A DNA stretch of 31,100 bases. Origin: Pilasporangium apinafurcum. Taxonomy: Eukaryota; Oomycota; Peronosporomycetes; Pythiales; Pythiaceae. Positions within the stretch are counted from its first letter, which is position 1, and every line of letters begins with the position of its first letter. A program made the translations under genes and the position numbers. Where the stretch lies: the NCBI GenBank assembly GCA_001600495.1, contig BCKE01000069.1:1-31100 (forward strand), read 5' to 3'. This document shows, one piece after another, positions 9,132-18,962 of the stretch. The notes under the pieces were generated by a model. That model saw only the letters and a program-made list of their open reading frames with translations. It was not told where the DNA came from and made no database searches.

Positions 9132-12100
9132 ATGTCATATCAAAGTGCCGTCATCCACGCCGAGTACGAATTCAAAGGGCATAACGCTGTTATCAACACA
9201 GTCTGCTACAACAAACTTCAAGACTGCTTCGTATCAAGCGATGACACGTGCCTGCGGCTCTGGCATGCCGCGACCAACACGGAGCTCCGTCAGGTGCATC
9301 TGCCACCACGTACATCACATTTCATTCAAGCGATGACGTTCATTGACACAAAGCAGATTTATGTTGCCTCGGCACTGGATGGGACACTCAAGATGTACGA
9401 CCAACATCTCAACGAGTTGGCATCCATTCATACAGGCAGGGAAACAATCTTAAGTCTTGTATTTGATGGAAAGCATAGCCGTTTGTTTACTGGTGGTGTT
9501 GATGGTTGCGGAGCGTGGCTTGTGCGCGGCAAACCAACTGGCGGTGTCGATAACGGCGTGAATCCAAACTATGAACTGTCTCCAATCCCAAATTTCTTTC
9601 ATACTGGCTTGAAGAAGGCAGTAGACTCTACTCCTACGACACATACACTGCTGAAGCCGTCATCTTCACCATTGGGTTCAACAATCTCCAGCAAAAGTAA
9701 ACCTCCAAAGCTTCCACCTCATGAACGCGCCTGGGTACAAGCAATTCAACTTAACAGAGATCAGACGCGCCTCTATGGGCAGGGCAAGCACTCCATCGAT
9801 GTCTTTAGCGCCGTTGACGGTGCATTTCTGGAAACGTATACTGATTTGTTCCCCAAAGAAAATGGCGCAATAATGGCGTTTGTCGTTCATGAAAAGTCAC
9901 AATACGTTGTCTGTGGCTGCAGAAATGGTTCAATCTTCATCGTCTCCTTACATCCCACGACCGTTGTCCACGCATTTAAGGATCACACGCAAAGTGTAAC
10001 CAGCTTGGCGGTACATGCATCGTCAAATCTCATTCTTTCGAGTTCCCTCGATGGCACAGTGCGGCTATGGGACTTGGATGCACGGCGACTTGCACATCGT
10101 TTGGACATTGGTCAGCCAGTGCATGCGCTGGGACTTCTATTGCCTCATAGTAACCCTTGGCGATTCTTTTGTCGCGTGCGTAGTGCGGTGAGGCTATTCT
10201 CAATCCAGTCGACTATTAAAGAGCACCTTCCAAGTCTCTCACCGATCAGCATCCTACAACGCTTTGTTGGTCCAGCCGACTCAAATTACCAAGACGAGGA
10301 CGATGATGCAGAAGATGATAGTTCAGAGAGCTATGGGGAAGATAACAGATTCTCCAATACAGGTAATTGTAGTCAGTTGATCGTCGCGGCTGGAATGGAT
10401 AAAACGATCCGCTTGTTTGCGGGACGTGCTGCGAACGAAGCGCCCACCTTTACATGGATCCCGGATGGCGACGCGCTCGACCTTATCGGCATCGCTCTCA
10501 ATCCCATGAGGACCAAGTTGTTTTTGGTGCTGGAGAGCCAAAAGATTTTGATCGTCGATATTACTACTCGAGAGAAGCAGGAAAGCAGTTCAACGCGTGT
10601 GGTAGACATGGACGTGACATCAACTTCTTCATCCATGTCGACCAAGTCGGATCCTCCAACAGCCGGTCGTCGATGCAGTAACATCATGTTCCGCTCTACC
10701 AGAAACATTGGAGGACCTGGAGCTGCAGCTGCAGGTGAGAAGCACACGAATGCGAGCGTTAATGGTCGACAGTTGAAGGCAGGCGGTGCACTTCGCAGTA
10801 TTTGCTGTTGCTATTACCCACCAATGTTCCGGTCTGCTCTCCCCACTGCCGCGTCGACTGGAAACATGTCAAGTGCTGCCCAATCAAAATATTTTAGTCG
10901 GACATTTGTCAACCGCAAAAAACCATCGAATGTAGAGCTCGAGCTTAAGAAAATGGCTGAAGAGAGTGAGCATGAAAACGATCTTGCTCTCATTCATTCA
11001 AGGTGGGAATGGATCGTCTGTGGAACTGAATTGGGCCATTTGTTATTCTGGCACACAGGATTAAGTAACAATGCCAAGGAAGCAATCAGCATCGATGCTC
11101 ATGATGGCAGTGTCGTCGCGGTTTTTTGTAGTGCCTCTTCGCCACTACTTGTCAGTCTCGATGAAAACAAACACGTGAATCTGTGGTCGTTCCAGCCTCT
11201 GTTCATGCTACAAAACATGCTAGACTTGAGCGAAAGGCCTTCATGTTTTGTGCTTTCCCACACGTCAGAGCTGCTACTGAGCGGCTACGAAGATGGGAGC
11301 GTCATTCTCATGAACCTCTCGGACTTGGACAGTGTAGAAACGTTCACATCGGATGAAAACCATTTCGCAATGATCAGTGCCGCGGATTTCTTGGATGAGA
11401 AGCATCTCGTCTTGACCGCCAGTGTTGATGCGGTGATCAAAATCTGGGACCAACAAAAGCACTTGCTACGAAATGTCAGTATCGCCTCGGCGCTCACATG
11501 TTTGTGTTTTATGAATCCACACGGAGATGTCATGGCGGGTCTATCCACGGGAATCTTTATCATATCACGTAACGACATCTTACCTGATAAACTACCTCAA
11601 CCTTCTCTAAAGAAAAAGACAAACCGTCACATAAATCACTCTTCACAGTCCCAGTCAGCTCAGCAATCAAATCGCTTGTCAGTAGTCCAAAATGCTAAAA
11701 TTGAGGAAGGGCATGATATGTTGGCAGCGAAGCAAACTGAGGCGGTCGGACCAGCAAGATTAATCAAAACACTAGAATCGACATCGGCTTCATTTGAAAC
11801 AGATGACCGTGGCAGGATCGTTGTGCCATGGAAGCGCTCTCGCGAGATGACCTTAAGCTGCTTAGTGCAAATGAAAAACCTTGTTTCCGAGCTCCAGCCT
11901 CCGATATTACGGCCACCCGGGAACAACAATGTAAAGACTTCCGACCGATTTGATTGTTCCAGTAGAGAGAGGGATCGACTTGGATCTCCTGCTTTGGTAG
12001 GTGTTCTCTGCGTTGTAGTGTGCTCGCTCTATGATTACTGACAACCTGTTCATAACACAGAAGGTATCAAGTCTCCGATACCCATTGAGAGATGATTGTC

Positions 12101-12577
12101 AATCTTTGTCCAACGACAAAGACGAAGATTGGAGAGAAGAGCTTATGTAAGTTGATGAGCATTTTTGCATACTTTTGAGAATATTTCATCTTGTCAATAT
12201 GACTAATAAATTATCACTGTGCTTATGGCAGGCCATCTTCCCCATTCCGTTTACCACGACCGACCGGATCGCACACACATCGTTCATTGCGGAAAGCACC
12301 ACCATCTCCTCTGCTATTATCGGAAGAGCTCGGTCTGAGTCCACGTGCCTCCAGAATATCCCATAGACCAGCTGATAGTTGGACTCCTGGCACAGATGCA
12401 TCAGAACCATCGCCTAGTTGTTTGAGCATTGGTAAAAGTGCTGGTCCCCCTATGCAATATTGCAAACACCAAGCACCAGTCCCGCCGAAGGAGAAGACAC
12501 CACGCAAATTGTGGAATGCTATTGGGGGGGAAGACCGGCGTTTAATTGTCTTGCAACGGAATTTGCCTCCGTTTTGA
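9132..12577 (+). CDS. WD40-repeat protein, three exons
   Basis: Exons 9132-11996, 12061-12146 and 12232-12577 (introns 64 and 85 nt) encode about 1098 residues. The ATG at 9132 lies in ACACCATGTC; an upstream in-frame GTG is not used. WD repeats are visible from the start (HNAVINTVCYN...LRLWH). The clearest is HTQSVTSLAVHASSNLILSS ending GTVRLWDLD, and a second cluster follows the middle (HDGSVVAVFCS...VNLWSF; HLVLTASVDAVIKIWDQQ). An acidic insert (DEDDDAEDDSSE) and a Ser/Gly-rich linker separate two probable beta-propellers. The C-terminal ~200 residues are Ser/Pro-rich and probably disordered. I cannot name the orthologue. Such proteins are usually scaffolds (pre-rRNA processing, trafficking, ciliary). 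The gene ends 22 bp from the end of the convergent downstream gene. Confidence 0.85.
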
Positions 12578-12599
12578 ATGATGTTGGAACACATCCTTA

Positions 12600-13028
12600 T
12601 TATAGTAGTAGCACACTGACAAGACTCACGACGATTATGACTGCGATTAGCGTTGTCTTCGTCAGTTCTGGACGAACAGCTGCACTACATCCACATCGAG
12701 CTGCGTTCACGCGCATGACATCCATGTTATCGTTCCAGTAGCCTCCAAGCGTCTCCATAGGATCAAAGTAGAGGTCCTGAGGTGCGTAGACGCCATCACA
12801 CTGTTTGTACAACGCGTTGATCAGTGATTGGCATTTTGCTGGACATTCGAACGACGTCGGATTACACTGCAAGCAGGAGCCATAAGTTGTTCCGTTACCT
12901 TCGGCCGCAATTTTCTCTACTGCATACGCACATGGAGCCCAAGAATTGCCTTTTGGTTTTGGGTGTCCGGTAGTGCCATGTACATCAAAGCACAGAGCTA
13001 GGACAACAATCAAGCATATACCTTTCAT
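12600..13028 (-). CDS. Small secreted cysteine-rich protein with C-terminal hydrophobic anchor
   Basis: A 142-residue product starting at ATG 13028. Residues 1-18 (MKGICLIVVLALCFDVHG) are a signal peptide. The mature part has eight cysteines (33, 52, 55, 62, 66, 77, 112, 114), including CLQC and CGC pairs, and an NGT sequon. Residues ~126-142 are an uninterrupted hydrophobic tail with no cytosolic residues after it, as in GPI-anchored or tail-anchored surface proteins. I do not recognise the family. The same frame is open upstream to 13382 and contains a second signal-like segment beginning at ATG 13331 (MDLPAATVVVLALLVFF). I prefer the 13028 start because an initiator-like CCATTCTTGAACATT lies about 55 nt before it. 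Its 3' end faces the WD40 gene with 22 bp between stops. Confidence 0.7.
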   Translation of the reverse strand: MKGICLIVVLALCFDVHGTTGHPKPKGNSWAPCAYAVEKIAAEGNGTTYGSCLQCNPTSFECPAKCQSLINALYKQCDGVYAPQDLYFDPMETLGGYWNDNMDVMRVNAARCGCSAAVRPELTKTTLIAVIIVVSLVSVLLL

Positions 13029-13485
13029 ATTTGCTTCGTCTAGGAGATCAAGGTGTTGTGTCTTTGGTGAATAATCAATGTTCAAGAATGGAGATCGCGT
13101 TGGTTTACGATAAGATGTGCAATCTGATCTGGTCTGAACAAAATGACATGAGCGACTAAAAATAGCGCAGCGTATTGCGTACTTGATAGCTGTTCGTAGG
13201 TGTGGTGTGCTCTTCAAATCGAATACAGCTCTCTTTGCAAAGCTTTTATCATCCATCAGCCTTTCTCCAGCTATACTTAAAAAGAAAACAAGTAAAGCAA
13301 GCACAACCACCGTAGCAGCAGGTAAATCCATCACTGTATTTGTCTGCAAGCTAGCTGTAAGCAGAAAGCATGGATTTGTCAAGTACTGACAAAAGATATA
13401 AAGAATAGATCAGATATGCAAGTTGCGATAAAAACCACTTACTGACTATAAAAGCATCCCAGTAAATCATAGGATGGGTATCTTT

Positions 13486-15597
13486 CTAGTAGCTTCGTCC
13501 CCAGAGGATCCAGCACTTGGCAGGCTTGTCACTGACAAAACACTTCAAGCCTTCTTCCACAGGCTTTATATTGTGTTCGAATGGAATGCACAACGTCTTG
13601 GCTGCCGCACTTGTAGCCGTGTTGTCAGCTTCTTCTGCCAAACCCATAAGCGCCAACGATTCTTCGCGACTCTTGGTTTTGACGATTTCTTCCCACTCGG
13701 TTTCATTACAGAATGGCGTCAACACCATGCACCCTTCCTGCAGCGCAGGCACAAAATCCTTCCACTCCGTAACAGTCTTAATGCGACCGTTGCGTTCCTT
13801 GCGCGCACGCTCCAACATATCGTTCTGGATTTCTTCCAACAATGCTGGAATCTTGGTGGCGAGATCGGCAATGGGGATATCGGCCTTGACACCATTATCA
13901 CGACGCACCACACGCACCTGTTGCTTGGCAATATCCTTTGGACCTAACTCAAAGCGAAGAGGCACACCCTTGAGCTCCCAGTAGTTGTACTTCCAACCAG
14001 GCGTGTACACACGTCGGTTGTCCACTTCAATACGAACGCCGGCAGCAGATAGTAATTGTTGCATCTCATCAGCTTTGCTGAAAATTTCATCAATTTCGTC
14101 CTTGTCCTTGAATGGAATTGGGACGACAATGACTTGTACAGGCGCTACACGAGGTGGGAGAACCAACCCCTTATCATCACCATGAATCATGATCATCACA
14201 CCCAACGAACGCGTCGTGAAACCCCATGAGTTCTGGTATGGAATCAACTTCTTGCCATCATGGTCTTCAGCCGAGATGCCAAACATTTTACCAAAGTTCT
14301 GACCCAAATGATGTGATGTTGCCGCCTGAATACCACGACCAGTAGAAGGAATAAAACCTTCAATAGTTGTCGTGTAATCGGCACCGGCAAACTTTTCCTT
14401 CTCAGACTTGACACCCTTGATCATCGGCACCGCCAGCAGTTCTTCGTAGGCACCGGCATAGAAATCCAAGATCTGACGAACTTCGATATCCGCTTCTTCC
14501 TTGGTGGCATGCGCCGTGTGACCTTCTTGCCACAAGAATTCACGTGTACGAATGAATGGGGTGGGGTTTTTGAATTCCCATCGCACAACGTTATTCCACT
14601 GGTTGAGCTTCAGTGGCAAATCACGATGGCTACGGATCCAGTTTTTAAACGCTGGGTACATGATGGTCTCACTCGTGGGACGAATCGCAATAGGCTCCTT
14701 CAGGTCGCTGTTACCCGATTTCGTCACCCAGGCCACTTCAGGGGCAAACCCTTCGAGATGGTCCTTCTCCTTTTGCAACTTCTCACTAGACACGAAGATA
14801 GGAAAGTAGCAGTTCTTTACACCAATCGACTTGAAACGCGAATCCAAGTACCCTTGCACGCGTTCCCAGATCTCATACGAGTATGGGCGCAAGATGTAGC
14901 ATCCAGAAATATCATAATAGTCGATCATACCAGACTTTGTGATGATCTCTGTGTACCAATCGGCAAAGTTTTCGCTCTTCGTACAGGAAATACCTTCATT
15001 GGATTTCTGTTCCGTCTTCTTCGCTGAGACTGCCGCTGCAGCCTTCTTTTCCTTTGGTGCAGGGGCAGGCGCAGCCTTTTTCTCTTCCTCAAGTGCAGCA
15101 AAATCGATGATAATCGGTTCGTGGTTGTAATGACGGACAAACGTCAACAAGGCATCAGGGGTCAGCGAGTACGTCAAATCGTTCCGCAATGGGTGGCAAT
15201 GTACCATTGAGGTATCCACGAGCGCCTTGTCCAGCACCAATCGCACTTCCGTCTTGGTGTCATGCATCACACAAAGTGGCGAGACAGAGCCTTTCGTAAC
15301 CTTCAGTGTCGATGCCAAAACATCTTCGCCCGCAAATCGCAGATTGTACTTCTTTCCAATCCCCGCTGCACTCAACTTTGCCCCCAATAGCTTCGTGTCA
15401 ACGTTGGTACTGGTCGCCGCTGTGACCAAGAATAAACCTTCCTTCTTGTCCTTAAACACCAAGTTCTTGGTCGACAACCCATCCAAATGGCCCAATTCCG
15501 CAATCACATCTTCCACTGTGGGGAGTTCACGATGTTCACGACTCTCATAGTTCAGCGACAGCGCTTTGAGCGCCGCAATCACCTCCTGTTCAGCCAT
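13486..15597 (-). CDS. Prolyl-tRNA synthetase with N-terminal YbaK-type editing domain
   Basis: Class II synthetase charging tRNA-Pro with proline in the cytosol; 703 residues, single exon, ATG at 15597. Residues ~1-165 match the YbaK/ProX trans-editing fold (KNLVFKDKKEGLFLVTA; KGSVSPLCVMHD), which removes mis-attached amino acids. An Ala/Lys/Pro-rich linker follows (~168-200), then the archaeal/eukaryote-type ProRS core. Motif 2 is visible as FKNPTPFIRTREFLWQEGHT, with AIRPTSETIMYP before it and QAATSHHLGQNFGKMF after it. The anticodon-binding domain (PVQVIVVPIP...WELKGVPLRFELGP) and the C-terminal ProRS extension ending in WGRSY complete it. The domain order is like the fused enzyme of apicomplexans and other protists. 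All core motifs are present and I see no lesion. Confidence 0.96.
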   Translation of the reverse strand: MAEQEVIAALKALSLNYESREHRELPTVEDVIAELGHLDGLSTKNLVFKDKKEGLFLVTAATSTNVDTKLLGAKLSAAGIGKKYNLRFAGEDVLASTLKVTKGSVSPLCVMHDTKTEVRLVLDKALVDTSMVHCHPLRNDLTYSLTPDALLTFVRHYNHEPIIIDFAALEEEKKAAPAPAPKEKKAAAAVSAKKTEQKSNEGISCTKSENFADWYTEIITKSGMIDYYDISGCYILRPYSYEIWERVQGYLDSRFKSIGVKNCYFPIFVSSEKLQKEKDHLEGFAPEVAWVTKSGNSDLKEPIAIRPTSETIMYPAFKNWIRSHRDLPLKLNQWNNVVRWEFKNPTPFIRTREFLWQEGHTAHATKEEADIEVRQILDFYAGAYEELLAVPMIKGVKSEKEKFAGADYTTTIEGFIPSTGRGIQAATSHHLGQNFGKMFGISAEDHDGKKLIPYQNSWGFTTRSLGVMIMIHGDDKGLVLPPRVAPVQVIVVPIPFKDKDEIDEIFSKADEMQQLLSAAGVRIEVDNRRVYTPGWKYNYWELKGVPLRFELGPKDIAKQQVRVVRRDNGVKADIPIADLATKIPALLEEIQNDMLERARKERNGRIKTVTEWKDFVPALQEGCMVLTPFCNETEWEEIVKTKSREESLALMGLAEEADNTATSAAAKTLCIPFEHNIKPVEEGLKCFVSDKPAKCWILWGRSY

Positions 15598-16072
15598 AGT
15601 TTCCACTGAAGTTTCTCCTTCTGCTTTCCGCGCGGCAACACCACAAATAAGTTGGCTCTTTCACTGAGCTGAAATGGGTTCACGGGTTTCTAATAATTAT
15701 AATATGGGTCGGGTTCTGTTCAGTGCTGTTCTTATCAGTAATGTGACTTGGATACATTGTATTGCTCCGACGGGTTTCGTGATCATTCACGACCATCATT
15801 TTCTCTCCGATATACAGCTTCATCTCTCACCACATGAACACTAGCTTCATTATGACTGCTTATTCTCGTGGTCAATCAAGGAAAGATTCTTTTTTTTTTA
15901 TGGTTATTTGACGTATCGCTCAGCCTCAGATAATTCTTCTGGTGCAACGAGGGTCCTTCTGGGTTTTCCAGATACCAAACGGGTTGAACCCGTTTATAAC
16001 TGTTCAGCTCCAATCTGTACAGTTTCAAGTTGGTTGATCCATAAAAGACGAAGACGCAAGCAAAGAAGAGAG

Positions 16073-16495
16073 ATGATAAAGCGATCTTGGTGTGTGGCGT
16101 TCTTGTGGCTCGCACTAGCCATTCTGAATGTGTGGGTGGCCTCTGCGGAAAGAACGATGATTGTCCAAGTGTCTGGAGATGAGAGTGATGGTGATTCGAA
16201 AGGTTTGGAACCCGCTGAAACGCTGGAAGAATCAACAGATGAAGAACGCGATGCTGAGACATCCAAAGACACAGAGGATCAAGAAAGCGAGGACGACGAC
16301 GACGAAGAAGAAGAGGACTCTGCGGATGATTCGTCCAGTGAATGTGTTGAAGAATTCACGCGTGATTACGATCCCGTATGCGGCTCGAATGGGGAGAAAT
16401 ACGACAACCTCAGCATTTTCACATACTACCAGTGCCTACAGCGCGAAAAGGATGGTACAGAGATCACGATTGTCGACATGTCGAAATGCGAGTAA
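16073..16495 (+). CDS. Secreted acidic Kazal-type protease inhibitor with two missing cysteines
   Basis: A 140-residue protein. Residues 1-25 are a signal peptide (cleavage likely after VASA). Residues ~34-90 are strongly acidic with a run of Asp/Glu. Residues 91-139 are a Kazal-like domain recognised by DYDPVCGSNGEKYDN. Compared with the six-cysteine pattern C1-C6, C1 (91), C3 (103), C5 (121) and C6 (139) are present, while the C2 position is Phe95 and the C4 position Ser114. These are the two partners of one disulfide. By alignment P1 would be Arg97, suggesting trypsin-like targets. Oomycete Kazal inhibitors are known to act on host apoplastic subtilases; that role here is inference. The frame is open upstream to 15908, but only ATG 16073 gives a signal peptide. 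Confidence 0.8.
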   Translation: MIKRSWCVAFLWLALAILNVWVASAERTMIVQVSGDESDGDSKGLEPAETLEESTDEERDAETSKDTEDQESEDDDDEEEEDSADDSSSECVEEFTRDYDPVCGSNGEKYDNLSIFTYYQCLQREKDGTEITIVDMSKCE

Positions 16496-17086
16496 ATACT
16501 TGTACAAGAAATGAAAGCCGAAAGATGGAAACATGTGTGTGAGTACAATCATTAGACAAAAGTTTACCGTGACTTTCTTACGTATACTAGTAGACAACTT
16601 TCTTGAATACATTTGCCTGGAAAGATGAATTTGTTGCGAGTTGTTGTTGTTGATGTCATCATTCGTATCCAAAGAGGAATTACCACGAGCAGTACTCTAA
16701 TAGTTGCTACAATGAATAGATCATATGCGGTCATTTGCACGTAGCTTCCAAAAAACTGATAAACGCCAGCTCAACACAGAGAATTTCTTTTCGAACAGTA
16801 AAGTGAATGTTGCTGGAAGTGAAACTTGAATGCATGAGTGTGAACGTAAAGACATTAGCAAAACCATCAATTCATCTTCCCTCTAAAGGAATCGATAACA
16901 CGACCGCTCCGTAGAACAATGCTGCTATAATCACATTCGCTGAATGACTTAATCTCTTCAAATGAAGATTTTTTCCGACCTTTTCCGAATGTTTAGCGAG
17001 AAAATATAACGCAAGAGAGTGGCCAGGAGCTGAACAGATCGACATAAAGGTAGCTGTCTTCATAGCCAGCAACATTTAAGCGCCGC

Positions 17087-17204
17087 TCAACTCCACCATT
17101 CTTTTGTGTGCACGTATACTCCCGAGGTTCGATCCAAACAGTGAAGTTAATGTTGATTAGTACTTTAGGAAACGCGTGGACGATTTGTGTGTCAGGTCGA
17201 GTGC
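17087..17204 (+). pseudogene. Degenerate 5S rRNA-like sequence
   Basis: Landmarks of 5S rRNA occur in the right order and spacing: CCAT (17096), a TTG...GCAC segment, ACTCCCG then TTCGATC, GTGAAGTTAA (17141-17150) and TTGATTAGTACTTTAGG (17153-17169). The usual GAAGTTAAGC and GGTTAGTACTTGGATGGG blocks are recognisable but mutated, and the 3' third is poor. It could be a pseudogene or a 5S-derived SINE head. It was identified by eye only. Confidence 0.35.
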
Positions 17205-17375
17205 ATAGATGTCGCTTGATCCACTGCTGTCGTCATAAATTTCGTCTACAATTTCTGAATTCGTCGGGTAGTTACTGTCATGACTAGAGTCGTATCATTT
17301 CAGTTGCCCAGTCATAGAGAAGCATTGCCAGTCTATTATTGACGTCGGCATCACACCGACATTTTTCTGCACTTT

Positions 17376-17409
17376 AGTGTGATGAAAAACTGATACATAT
17401 CATCACACT
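17376..17409. repeat. Perfect 10-bp inverted repeat with 14-nt spacer
   Basis: AGTGTGATGA at 17376-17385 and TCATCACACT at 17400-17409. It could form a hairpin or bind a dimeric factor; no gene is adjacent. Confidence 0.6.
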
Positions 17410-17853
17410 ACATCCATGGCGACTGTTTGCGCAACGACAGTATCAATCGCGTATCCGACTGACGTTCCTAGTGACACGTTACCGAACGCATCCGTACGAG
17501 CGTTCACTTAACAGTACCGCGTACCTTAACGTATTCTGTAGCAAACCATACTAACATGAAAGCGAAAGATCCACACACCAATTGCGTCGCGCGATATCCA
17601 AATTCTAATCGCAAATGATAACAAAGAGAGCGATTGCGCATACAGCTGCCGTGAGAATGACGCCTTGAACTCAGATTTGGTTCAGTCCAATCTTTTCAAT
17701 TTAGAGCGCGTTCACGACATCAGCTTTAATCTTTGTCTGGGACCACAATATCACAAAGTTTATAGTCCAGGTAATCGCCAGATCTGTACTACTATGATGG
17801 TCGCTTGGTCATAAGTGTACTTGATAATAACTAGCTTCAGTTTGTCATACCCT

Positions 17854-17915
17854 GGCTCAAAGATTCTGTCCTAATCGGACTCCCGGCTCAAAGATTCATT
17901 CCTAATCGGACTGAT
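17854..17915. repeat. 31-bp tandem duplication
   Basis: Two adjacent units starting GGCTCAAAGATTC (17854 and 17885), each containing CCTAATCGGACT, with a few substitutions between them. It appears non-coding. Confidence 0.75.
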
Positions 17916-18878
17916 GTGATCACCCCCATGGAATTTCACACCGAAGTACATCACCCGTTTCATCTCCAATCAAAATAAATGGCAATCCAAACATGCCAGA
18001 TACGGGAATTCAGAGCAATCGAACATGTCGCTGTATTCTTTGCACATTCATGCGTCCCATCAGTTGATATAGCCACGAATGGTGCGTCATACTCGTCCAA
18101 TATCACAACGAAGAATGGACGATTTCCTCACGTCAATATGCAATTTTATAGCAATCAAACTGATGCTGGTTGAATGCGTTAAATATTGACACCATTGTCA
18201 GCTTATATTACACTCGACTAGTGATTACTACCAGTCCATCTGATAAAGAGAAAGACAATGAAATGCATAATACACACACGCTTCATTAGTGGACAAATGC
18301 AAACATCAAATGGCGCGGAGAAAAAGATTCGCTTCTTGGGAAAAGATTCAGTTCGTTTAGTACAAGAGGTGCACATGTAGCTCTTCGTCGCCGTGACATG
18401 CGAGGCTTAAGAGCTGCATATCAAATCAAAACAAGTTCTCATTCGTATAGATTTACGAAGGTATCCATTAAGTCAAATATCTATTATTATCAGATATTTA
18501 CAAATCGGTTAAAGACGGTTATAATAAATAGAGGGTGACATGCCAATCTTTCACAAATGACAGCATCTCTTGGCACATAAGTGACTTGAAGTCACTTCTG
18601 TGGCCACAAAACCTTTCAATATGAGAAGAAAGAGTTCAATAACTACTACGAACTTTGTTTACTCTCATAAAAATAAAAAAATGATAAGTTTATAAAGCTT
18701 TTGTGACCAATTTGCGTTCCGCTTGCTGGTCACGACACCACTTGATTGTGGGACTTGAAGTCGCTGTCGATGGGTTGGGAGCACCGGATGACGCTTACGA
18801 CACTTGAACGAGATCCTACGCGCAGTTTAATGTGACACACGTGCATCAAGCAAATCGCAGCCACCCAAGCATGTCACG

Positions 18879-18893
18879 TTCATTTTTGTTGTT
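18879..18893 (+). promoter_or_regulatory. Initiator-like motif upstream of the first HAD phosphatase
   Basis: TTCATTTTTGTTGTT, resembling the oomycete TCATTYY-type initiator, lies 69-84 nt before ATG 18963. A second TTCATTTC lies at 18905. Motif match only. Confidence 0.3.
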
Positions 18894-18962
18894 CTTCCTC
18901 GCACTTCATTTCTTAATCAGCCAGCACTTCAGCAGTTCATCCGTCGGATTAGTTGGGAAAGA

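Larger units (their letters stand above)
16496..18962. other. Gene-poor region with small repeats
   Basis: About 2.5 kb without a supported gene. It holds a 5S-rRNA-like relic (17087-17204), a 10-bp perfect inverted repeat, a 31-bp tandem duplication, and several short frames without domains. The last ~100 bp contain initiator-like TTCATT motifs for the gene at 18963. Confidence 0.5.

Noticed and set aside
12600-13382. RxLR or CHxC effector in the Cys-rich frame
   Set aside because: Neither an RxLR nor a CHxC motif occurs after either signal peptide; RLMDD and SCHFV are only partial resemblances.
13719-15140. Several long frames on both strands within the ProRS gene
   Set aside because: They overlap an intact, fully recognisable synthetase and have no motifs of their own.
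17120-17145. GGTTCGATCC as a tRNA T-arm
   Set aside because: No matching D-arm, anticodon arm or acceptor stem at the right distances; the surrounding sequence fits a 5S relic better.
17200-18500. Possible LTR-retrotransposon remnant
   Set aside because: No reverse transcriptase, RNase H or integrase motif and no LTR pair could be found in any frame.
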